64,000 bases of DNA. It comes from Chitinophaga caeni (lineage in GTDB: Bacteria; Bacteroidota; Bacteroidia; Chitinophagales; Chitinophagaceae). The position numbers were made by a program, and so were the translations under genes. The notes beneath the pieces are model-generated. The model had not been told where the DNA came from. It did no database searches and saw only the letters and a program-made list of their open reading frames with translations. The stretch spans positions 3,605,001 through 3,669,000 of the forward strand of contig NZ_CP023777.1 of NCBI RefSeq assembly GCF_002557795.1. Reading direction: 5' to 3'. Positions 45,079 through 51,867 of the stretch are shown here, piece after piece (within the stretch, counting starts at the first letter, position 1; every line of letters starts with the position of its first letter).

Positions 45079-47070
45079 ATGCTTTTAGCGTTGCAGGACG
45101 TCACGTTCGAATTTGGTGCAAGGACTATTGTTAAAAATGCTTCCTGGCATATCGTGCCGGGTGATCGCGTTGGTTTGATCGGCTTGAACGGTACGGGTAA
45201 GTCTACCCTGCTTCGGATCATTAACGGTGAATATTCGATTGCTTCGGGGAGCGTGAACAAGGTGAAAAATTTAAGCCTTGGTTTCTTTAACCAGGACTTG
45301 TTAAGTTTTGAATCTGACGAGTCAATCCTGAGCGTTGGAATGATGGCATTCCAAAAAGCATTGGAAGTGGAGAAAGAGATTGATAGGCTTACCAAGGAAC
45401 TGGAAACAAACCAGTCCGATGCCCTTTTAAACGAGTTTGCCGATCGCTTGCATGAGTTTGAAACACTCGACGGTTATAATATGCGCCATAAAACGGCACA
45501 GGTACTCGAAGGGTTAGGCTTCAGCACGGCTGACTTGGAACGCCCCTACAGCGAATTTTCAGGTGGTTGGAGAATGCGTGTGCTGCTGGCCCGCTTAATC
45601 TTGCAACACCCGGATGTGCTGATGCTCGATGAGCCGACGAACCACTTGGATCTGCCTTCTATTGAATGGTTAGAGCGTTATCTTTCCAGCTATGACGGGG
45701 CGGTGATCATCGTGTCGCATGATCGCTATTTCTTAGACCGCATGGTCAATAAGGTGGTAGAATTATACCAGCAGGAGCTCCATCATTATGCCGGTAATTA
45801 TTCCGATTACGAAGTTGAAAAGGAACTTCGCCGGGATATGCAACAGCGCGCTTACGAAAATCAACAGGAATATATCCGCCAGCAAGAGCGCTTCATCGAA
45901 CGATTTAAAGCCAAAGCCAGTAAAGCGGCCCAAGCTCAAAGTATCATGAAACGTCTCGATAAACTGGATTTAGTTGAACAGGTTGATAGCGGACCTTCCA
46001 AGATCCGGATCAATTTCAGCGTAGACAAAGTCCCGGGCAAGATATTAAGCACCTTGAGGGATGTATCGAAAAGTTTCGGTGATATCCAGATATTGAAAAA
46101 AGCCAGCGCCGAAATTAACCGGGGCGACAAAATCGGCCTGATCGGTGCCAACGGTAAAGGGAAATCTACATTATTGCGCATTATCGCGGGCACGGAGCCT
46201 GTCGACGGGGAACGCACTCCCGGGCATAACGTGGTGCAGAGTTTTTATGCGCAACACCAACTCGAAAGTTTACATCTCGATAACGAAATCCTGGAAGAAC
46301 TGAAAACTGCCGGTAGTGGAAAAACCGAGCAAGAACTGAGATCTCTTTTAGGTTGTTTCTTATTTCAAGGTGACGATGTATATAAAAAAATCAGGATTCT
46401 TTCCGGTGGGGAGAAAGCCCGCGTAGCTTTGGCTAAAACAATTATCGGCCAAGCTAATTTTTTACTGCTCGATGAGCCGACCAACCACCTGGACATAAAC
46501 TCCGTAGATATGTTGATCGATGCCTTGAATAAATACCAAGGTAGCCTGGTGCTTGTATCTCACGACCGTTATTTCGTTAGCCAAACCGCTAACAAGATAT
46601 GGGAAATCGTAGATGGTGAGATCAAGGAATTTAAAGGTACTTACGCTGAATGGGAAGAGTTTAAAAAACGGATGGCCGCACAGGAAGCTGCCAATAATAA
46701 GGTAAAGCAGGAAAAACAAAGGGAGAAAGAGCGCGGGAAGGAAAAACCTGTAGAAGTTAAAGTGGCTAGTGCGCCGCCACCCCCGCCACCAGCAAAACCT
46801 AACGGCGCCATCGATAAGGACGCCAAGCGGGAATTGCAGAAACAGCAGCGTCTTTTCCAACAAATAGAACAGGACCTGGCAAAGAAAAATGAACTGAAAG
46901 TGAAGATTGAAGCCGATCTCGCCTCGCCTGATATTTATAGCGATGGTAAGAAGTTTACGGAATGTGAAAAACAATATAAACAACTGCTCTCCGAAATTGA
47001 TCAACTGAATAACGCTTACGAAGAGGTGTTTGAAAAGATTGTAAGTTTGGAAAGCAGCCTTGTAAATTAA
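45079..47070 (+). CDS. ABC-F family ATPase (Uup/EttA-like)
   Basis: 663 residues with two ABC domains and no membrane segment. Domain 1: Walker A GLNGTGKSTLL (~36-46), signature FSGGWRMR, Walker B DVLMLDEPTNHLD. Domain 2: Walker A GANGKGKSTLL, signature LSGGEKARVA, Walker B FLLLDEPTNHLD. The ABC-F linker with many Arg/Gln/Glu lies between (~250-310). After ~540 there is a charged linker containing six consecutive prolines, then a C-terminal coiled coil (~575-663) like the Uup tail. ABC-F proteins act on ribosomes to relieve stalls or, in some members, confer antibiotic resistance; context gives no hint of resistance. Confidence 0.94.
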   Translation: MLLALQDVTFEFGARTIVKNASWHIVPGDRVGLIGLNGTGKSTLLRIINGEYSIASGSVNKVKNLSLGFFNQDLLSFESDESILSVGMMAFQKALEVEKEIDRLTKELETNQSDALLNEFADRLHEFETLDGYNMRHKTAQVLEGLGFSTADLERPYSEFSGGWRMRVLLARLILQHPDVLMLDEPTNHLDLPSIEWLERYLSSYDGAVIIVSHDRYFLDRMVNKVVELYQQELHHYAGNYSDYEVEKELRRDMQQRAYENQQEYIRQQERFIERFKAKASKAAQAQSIMKRLDKLDLVEQVDSGPSKIRINFSVDKVPGKILSTLRDVSKSFGDIQILKKASAEINRGDKIGLIGANGKGKSTLLRIIAGTEPVDGERTPGHNVVQSFYAQHQLESLHLDNEILEELKTAGSGKTEQELRSLLGCFLFQGDDVYKKIRILSGGEKARVALAKTIIGQANFLLLDEPTNHLDINSVDMLIDALNKYQGSLVLVSHDRYFVSQTANKIWEIVDGEIKEFKGTYAEWEEFKKRMAAQEAANNKVKQEKQREKERGKEKPVEVKVASAPPPPPPAKPNGAIDKDAKRELQKQQRLFQQIEQDLAKKNELKVKIEADLASPDIYSDGKKFTECEKQYKQLLSEIDQLNNAYEEVFEKIVSLESSLVN

Positions 47071-47079
47071 ACGATAATG

Positions 47080-47110
47080 CCCGGTACTTTGTGCCGGGTT
47101 TCTTATTTTT
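47080..47110 (+). terminator. Terminator of the ABC-F gene
   Basis: Stem CCCGGTAC / GTGCCGGG (one G-U pair) with a 3-nt loop at 47080-47098, followed by TTTCTTATTTTT. Confidence 0.85.
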
Positions 47111-47136
47111 AGGAATCGCTTTTTTCGATACTTTTA

Positions 47137-47250
47137 TATTTTAGTCCGACTAAAAATGCTTTAAAGGTAAGAAACGAGCAGGTGGACATTGAATCGAACT
47201 ATTGAGGGATCAAATTGCTCCCCGGTTAATATTTAGTTGGACAATAGTGA
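47137..47250. mobile_element. Internally deleted MITE derivative, 114 bp, flanked by 8-10-bp direct repeats
   Basis: The left part (GTCCGACTAAAAATGCTTTA) and right part (GAACTATTGAGGGATCAAA ... TTAGTTGGACAATAGTGA) match the two ends of the MITE at 39.6 kb, with about 205 bp between an AAAGGTA and an AAAAGTA missing. TACTTTTA occurs just outside at 47129-47136 and 47251-47258 (10 bp, GATACTTTTA, if two more bases are counted), a convincing target-site duplication. It sits between the ABC-F terminator and the response-regulator start, only 24 bp from the latter. Confidence 0.8.
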
Positions 47251-47273
47251 TACTTTTAAATAAAAATTAGCCC

Positions 47274-47963
47274 GTGCAAAAAATTCTGGTAGTAGAAGAT
47301 GAAGTGAAAGTGGCCAATGCCGTTAAGAAAGGCTTGGAAGAAAATGGTTTCGAAGTAGACCTGGCCTTCGATGGAAAAATAGGCCGGAGTATGGCCACCA
47401 ATAATGTTTACGACCTGGTCATCCTCGATTTAAATCTCCCACATTATAACGGCTACGATATTTGCCGCGTGATAAGGGAAAAAAGTAATGCCGTCCCGGT
47501 GATTATGCTGACCGCCCTCGGTGATATGGAAGATAAAATGCAAGCCTTCGATCTCGGGGCCGATGATTACCTCGTGAAACCGTTCGACTTCAGGGAACTA
47601 CTCGCCAGGATCAGGGTGTTCCTCAAAAGGGTCGGTACGGATATTTCTAATTATCAACATAAAATTGCTATCGGTGATCTGGAAATTGATCGTGAAAAGA
47701 AAGAAGTTATACGCGCAGGCAAAAAAATAAACCTTACCGCGAAAGAATACCAACTGCTCGAATTCCTCGCGCTAAACAACGGGAAAGTAATTTCCAAACT
47801 GAGCATCGCTGAAAAAGTTTGGGATATCGATTTCGATACCGGCACGAACGTGATCGAAGTATATGTTAACTTTCTCCGTAAGAAAATTGATAAGGATTTT
47901 GATAAGAAATTACTTCACACCAAAACGGGGATGGGATATTACCTCTCTGCCGATGAAGATTAA
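47274..47963 (+). CDS. OmpR/PhoB-family response regulator
   Basis: 229 residues starting at GTG 47274. Receiver domain ~1-120 with the acidic pair in VVEDEVK, phosphoacceptor Asp52 in VILDLNLP, Thr80 and Lys102 in DYLVKPF. Winged-helix DNA-binding domain ~130-225 (INLTAKEYQLLEFLALNNGK, VIEVYVNFLRKKIDKDF, LLHTKTGMGYYL). Closest in style to RprY/CusR-like regulators. It is 8 bp from the histidine kinase gene, forming one operon. The only upstream sequence before the ABC-F terminator is the MITE remnant, so its promoter must lie in or next to that element. Confidence 0.94.
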   Translation: MQKILVVEDEVKVANAVKKGLEENGFEVDLAFDGKIGRSMATNNVYDLVILDLNLPHYNGYDICRVIREKSNAVPVIMLTALGDMEDKMQAFDLGADDYLVKPFDFRELLARIRVFLKRVGTDISNYQHKIAIGDLEIDREKKEVIRAGKKINLTAKEYQLLEFLALNNGKVISKLSIAEKVWDIDFDTGTNVIEVYVNFLRKKIDKDFDKKLLHTKTGMGYYLSADED

Positions 47964-47971
47964 AACTCCAC

Positions 47972-49381
47972 TTGAGTATTAAGTATAAAATAGCACTTTA
48001 CTATTCATTGTCAGCAGTACTTTTACTGGTGACCTTTGCCAGTTTCTCCTATTACTTCTCTGCCAAGATGAGGACACAGGAATATACGGGGCGACTCACA
48101 TACCGGGCCGAATCTATTGCCAAGGTATTAGGCGATGGAGCCCAGATCAAATCGGATGTTTTATTGCTCGATAAACTTGATCAAACGGCTTTCCAGGATT
48201 TGTTCTTGGAAGAAATTATGGTGTATGACCCGGTTGATTTTGACCTGGTATATACCAATATCCAAGATAAGGTGGTGCAGGTCGACATACGCCAATTAGA
48301 GCTGTTGAAACGGGAAAAATATATGCATAAGCAGGTGCTTGTAACGGAAGAAAATGCAGAGCAAGCCCATGAGTTTGAGCTGGTTGGCATTTATGATACG
48401 TCAAATAAAATACCGTTGCTGGTGCTCGTTTCGGCTTATGATAAATTTGGCCATCAAAACCTGACCAACCTCAAGCGGATTCTATTAATAGAATTAGCTG
48501 TCTGCGTAGCTTTGCTGGTAGCAATCGGCTTTTTCTTCGCCAAGCAAATGGTACAACCTATTATCCGCTTGGTGCGGCAAGTGGATAAAATCAATGTCAA
48601 CAACTTGCAAAATGCCAAGGTAAATATCAGGGGGAAGAACGAAATTGCGCAACTCGCCGTTAATTTCAATACGATGTTGCACCGCTTGGGAGAGTCCTTT
48701 AATTTGCAGAAAAGTTTCGTGAGCAATGCTTCGCACGAGTTGAGAACCCCGTTGGCTGCTATTATAAGCCAATTGCAAGTGGCTATCGGGAAGGATCGTA
48801 CTGCCGAAGATTATAAACAAATATTGCAATCGGTTTTGGAGGATGCGGAGAACCTGTCCGAGCTTACGAACGGATTATTACAATTAGCACAATCCGAACT
48901 CGGTGAGCAGCATTTTAAGTTCCAAGCTGTCAGGATTGATGAATTGTTATTGGATGTTCCCAACCTGGTGAATGTCCAGGATCATAAAAAACGTAAGATC
49001 GAAATCAGTTTCGAAAGGATGCCCGAACAGGATGATGAAATAACCTGCCCAGGCAATGAAAGCCTGCTGAAAATCCTATTCCTGAACCTGGTCGACAACG
49101 CTTGTAAATTCAGTCCCCAACACAAGGCATTGGTAAGTATAGACTTCGATGATTCCTATATCACCGTGAAGGTGCAGGATGATGGTATCGGCATTCCCCC
49201 GGCGGATTTGCAAAACATTTTTGAACCGTTTTACCGCGGTGAAAACACGGTCAATGTACGTGGGCATGGATTAGGTCTATCTATATGCAAGAAAATTGTA
49301 CAACTCCACCGTGGACAAATTACGGTTGAGTCTAAAGTTGGCCATGGAACAACATTTCATGTCAAGTTACGGAAATCGTGA
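47972..49381 (+). CDS. HAMP-domain sensor histidine kinase
   Basis: 469 residues starting at TTG 47972. TM1 at ~7-30, an extracytoplasmic sensor domain to ~168, TM2 at ~170-190, HAMP ~190-245, dimerisation/phosphoacceptor domain with His255 in SNASHELRTP, and ATPase domain with NLVDNACKF (N box), VQDDGIGIPPADLQNIFEPF (G1/F) and GHGLGLSICKKIV (G2). It senses an unknown periplasmic or envelope signal and phosphorylates the preceding regulator. The architecture is that of CusS-like kinases. Both genes of the pair use non-ATG starts. Confidence 0.94.
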   Translation: MSIKYKIALYYSLSAVLLLVTFASFSYYFSAKMRTQEYTGRLTYRAESIAKVLGDGAQIKSDVLLLDKLDQTAFQDLFLEEIMVYDPVDFDLVYTNIQDKVVQVDIRQLELLKREKYMHKQVLVTEENAEQAHEFELVGIYDTSNKIPLLVLVSAYDKFGHQNLTNLKRILLIELAVCVALLVAIGFFFAKQMVQPIIRLVRQVDKINVNNLQNAKVNIRGKNEIAQLAVNFNTMLHRLGESFNLQKSFVSNASHELRTPLAAIISQLQVAIGKDRTAEDYKQILQSVLEDAENLSELTNGLLQLAQSELGEQHFKFQAVRIDELLLDVPNLVNVQDHKKRKIEISFERMPEQDDEITCPGNESLLKILFLNLVDNACKFSPQHKALVSIDFDDSYITVKVQDDGIGIPPADLQNIFEPFYRGENTVNVRGHGLGLSICKKIVQLHRGQITVESKVGHGTTFHVKLRKS

Positions 49382-49461
49382 TGTACGCTACTCCCCTTTT
49401 TTTAGCTAAAGTCTTATTTGGACAATAACCCGGCCTACTTTTTTAATATCATTTTAAGTTA

Positions 49462-49483
49462 GGTTAAAGCTCGCTTTAATACC
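49462..49483 (+). promoter_or_regulatory. Operator-like inverted repeat upstream of the adaptor-like gene
   Basis: TTAAAGC-TC-GCTTTAA (49464-49479) is a perfect 7-bp inverted repeat with a 2-bp centre, extended by GG and CC at the edges. It lies ~15 bp upstream of a near-consensus -7 box (GACCTTTG, 49491-49498). Such placement suits a regulator-binding site, possibly for the adjacent response regulator. Confidence 0.45.
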
Positions 49484-49561
49484 TATTCTTGACCTTTGTA
49501 ATATCAAAAACAATTCACGATACGGAGTGGTGAGGAGTTGATAGGCAAAGCTGATAGATAC

Positions 49562-50026
49562 ATGAAAATATGCATTACATTGATAGCCATTGTTTCGCTG
49601 TTATCATTTACAGCCTGCCATCGTCACGATATGCAAACCCCCATCAAGCGGACCTTTGTATTGAGTGATGTAATGTTGGATGCTTTGACTTTTGATACGG
49701 TTAAGCAAAACAACGTGGTACTTCCTTCGCAAAGTGATGTTTTACAACAGGCGGGCGCCCTTGATACAAATTATATTGCAAGTATTCTCGATAGGGCGAT
49801 GCAGCGGATGGAAGTGATCATCCCGAGAAACGTGGTAGTAGAAAACGAGCATCATTATTATGTGCTGGTTTTTAAAGATCGATATAATATTTCCAGCAGG
49901 GAAATTCATATCGACCAGGCGCCGGGGAAGGATTTATACCTAGTAGGTGGCTTAAAACCTGGGGAGTTACTGGTTTCATCCCATCAACAATTGATATTCC
50001 AAGCTTTGAACGAATCCAGTGATTAA
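49562..50026 (+). CDS. Miniature RND efflux-adaptor-like lipoprotein
   Basis: 154 residues from the ATG at 49562; a start at 49538 would add eight polar residues before the signal. MKICITLIAIVSLLSFTAC is a lipoprotein signal with the lipidated cysteine at 19. FVLSDVMLDALTFDTVKQNN resembles the mature N-terminus of Bacteroidota CusB/HlyD-type adaptors, and the end (IPRNVVVENEHHYYVLVFKD, GLKPGELLVSSHQQLIFQAL) resembles their C-terminal membrane-proximal domain. The ~250-residue barrel-sandwich and hairpin region between is absent, with no frameshift visible. Either an internally deleted adaptor or a small stand-alone periplasmic protein. No RND pump gene is nearby. Confidence 0.6.
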   Translation: MKICITLIAIVSLLSFTACHRHDMQTPIKRTFVLSDVMLDALTFDTVKQNNVVLPSQSDVLQQAGALDTNYIASILDRAMQRMEVIIPRNVVVENEHHYYVLVFKDRYNISSREIHIDQAPGKDLYLVGGLKPGELLVSSHQQLIFQALNESSD

Positions 50027-50176
50027 TTAAACATGGTAAAATCGTTAGCTCGGTAGCATAAAATCATCGTATATAATTGTTGATATTCCAGTACAAAAAT
50101 TAGGCATTGGTTTTAGTTCGCATATAGATAGATAGTAAACAACAGTCCTGAATTAAACTGTTCATGCACAATCTTT

Positions 50177-50216
50177 CCGCCTTGCCTTAGAGGATACAAC
50201 GCAGGGCGGATTTTCT
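50177..50216 (+). terminator. Hairpin downstream of the adaptor-like gene
   Basis: Stem CCGCCTTGC / GCAGGGCGG (one G-U pair), loop ~15 nt, followed by ATTTTCT. About 150 nt past the stop codon. Confidence 0.5.
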
Positions 50217-50245
50217 CTAGAAAAATCATACAGGGTAGATAGAAC

Positions 50246-50285
50246 AAACCGATCCATTGCCATGGCAAATATGGATCGGTTTTAA
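50246..50285 (+). terminator. Terminator before trhO 3' end
   Basis: Perfect 12-bp stem AAACCGATCCAT / ATGGATCGGTTT with a 13-nt loop (50246-50282), then TAATTAT. Placed between the convergent adaptor-like and trhO genes. Confidence 0.65.
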
Positions 50286-50310
50286 TTATGTATAACCCGG
50301 TTAAATTTAT

Positions 50311-51360
50311 TTACGTGCGGGGATTATTTCCTTCTTGCAACCTGGGCCGCAACCTTTGTTTCGATTTGTTGAAGATCATCTGGCCTTTATCGATTCCTTT
50401 CCTGAGTTTAGCCTGCTCTTCTTCAGGTAATAGAACCACTTCATGGCAAGCTTCGCTACAACAGCCCCTGTATTTTTCGGCGCAGGCCTCACATTGAATA
50501 AACAATAGATGGCAGCCTTCGTTTTTACAGTTAGTATGTGTATCGCAGGGGGCGCCACATTGATGACATTGCGAAATTATTTCATCCCCGATACGCTCTC
50601 CCAGGCGGTCATCGAACACGAAATTTTTACCGCGGAACTTATTTTGTAAGTTCCATTCCTTCGCCTTATTGCTGTATTCAATAATGCCACCTTCGAGGTG
50701 GAACACGTTATCGAATCCATTATGCAGCATATAAGCAGAGGCTTTCTCGCAGCGGATGCCGCCGGTGCAATACATGATGATATTCTTATCCTTATGTTCT
50801 TTCATCATCTCAACAGCCATCGGCAGTTGTTCTCTGAAAGTATCAGAAGGTATTTCTATGGCATTTTCAAAATGGCCTACTTCGTACTCGTAATGGTTCC
50901 TCATATCGATGATCACGGTATCCGGATCTTCTGCCAGGGCATTGAAGGCTTTGGCATTTAAGTACTTACCACGTTTCAGAATATTGAAATTAGGATCGTT
51001 TATGCCGTCGGCTACTATTTTTTCCCTGGTTTTAACCTTTAGCACCCAAAAGGATTTACCATTATCATCTACCGCCACATTCAACCTGATGCCATTCATG
51101 AAGTCATAACCGTAAATCACCGCTACGAAAGCATCGTAGTTGTGTTCCGGGATGCTGATTTGAGCATTGATGCCTTCGCGGGCCACGTAAATTCTACCGA
51201 AAACCTTTAAGTCGTACAGCTGGAGATATAATTGATCGCGGAATGCTTGTGGATCTTTAATGTCGGCGTATTGATAAAACGATACGGTTTTCCGCTTGAA
51301 TGTTTCTGCCGCTAATTGCTTTTTGAGTTCCTCGGCAGAAACCCTGTTGTGTAATACCAT
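50311..51360 (-). CDS. trhO: tRNA uridine(34) hydroxylase TrhO (rhodanese-related, YceA)
   Basis: 349 residues. N-terminal acylphosphatase-like UPF0176 domain (~25-115, [20 protein letters not shown]), central rhodanese domain (~130-230) with [20 protein letters not shown] and the active-site Cys198 in [13 protein letters not shown], and a C-terminal cysteine-rich part ([14 protein letters not shown], then C-x2-C-like pairs) expected to bind zinc. TrhO makes 5-hydroxyuridine at position 34 of several tRNAs in an O2-dependent manner. It has its own -7 element upstream. Confidence 0.93.
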   Translation of the reverse strand: MVLHNRVSAEELKKQLAAETFKRKTVSFYQYADIKDPQAFRDQLYLQLYDLKVFGRIYVAREGINAQISIPEHNYDAFVAVIYGYDFMNGIRLNVAVDDNGKSFWVLKVKTREKIVADGINDPNFNILKRGKYLNAKAFNALAEDPDTVIIDMRNHYEYEVGHFENAIEIPSDTFREQLPMAVEMMKEHKDKNIIMYCTGGIRCEKASAYMLHNGFDNVFHLEGGIIEYSNKAKEWNLQNKFRGKNFVFDDRLGERIGDEIISQCHQCGAPCDTHTNCKNEGCHLLFIQCEACAEKYRGCCSEACHEVVLLPEEEQAKLRKGIDKGQMIFNKSKQRLRPRLQEGNNPRT

Positions 51361-51433
51361 TTTTTAGAAATTTTAAGGACAAACGTCGGTTGAACAAAAT
51401 TTCAAACACTATTGTTATTGTAAATTAAGTACG

Positions 51434-51441
51434 CAAAGGTA
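51434..51441 (-). promoter_or_regulatory. Putative -7 element (TACCTTTG) of trhO
   Basis: Exact match to TAnnTTTG on the minus strand, 74 nt before the trhO ATG. No -33 box recognised. Confidence 0.4.
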
Positions 51442-51624
51442 TAAAAGAAATTACTTATTCAGCGTTACCCTAAAGTATATTATAACCAAGATCTAGTATA
51501 AAGTAAAGTATTGCTAAAAGTATTTATTTATTAATTATTGAAAGACATTGCTATGTAGGCGTGGCATCATTTTTGAATTTTAGCTATCAACCAAAATATT
51601 TCTTAACCCTAAAAATGATTGTTT

Positions 51625-51747
51625 ATGCATCCTTACGTATTATACTTTTTTTTAACAATCCTCGCATTATGGGTTTACAGGCTATTGGTTTATTTCTACG
51701 GTAAAGATCCCAAGGATTCCAAGGCCACGATGCGAAGGGAAAGGTGA
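51625..51747 (+). CDS. Candidate 40-residue membrane microprotein
   Basis: ATG at 51625 to TGA at 51747, reading MHPYVLYFFLTILALWVYRL then LVYFYGKDPKDSKATMRRER. One hydrophobic helix (~4-24) followed by a strongly charged tail is what small single-pass membrane proteins look like. A rho-independent terminator follows at 51804-51833 with its T-run on this strand, which supports a plus-strand transcript. No homologue is recognised and the ORF is short enough to be chance. Confidence 0.4.
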   Translation: MHPYVLYFFLTILALWVYRLLVYFYGKDPKDSKATMRRER

Positions 51748-51800
51748 TATCCTTTTTAATCCCTAAAACTGAAAAAATATTTAAAGATGGCAAGCAAAAA

Positions 51801-51840
51801 CAAAGCCCGGGGAACCATAGATTCTTCCGGGCTATTTTTA
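51801..51840. terminator. Bidirectional terminator between the microprotein ORF and the DUF5686 gene
   Basis: Stem AGCCCGG (51804-51810) / CCGGGCT (51827-51833), T-run ATTTTTA on the right and A-run AAAAAC on the left. Confidence 0.8.
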
Positions 51841-51867
51841 TTTTTCCAAGGAAATGCCTGCTAACAA

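Noticed and set aside
49405-49435. Third MITE fragment (TTATTTGGACAATAA)
   Set aside because: Only about 12 bases resemble the element end; no second end or flanking duplication supports an insertion.
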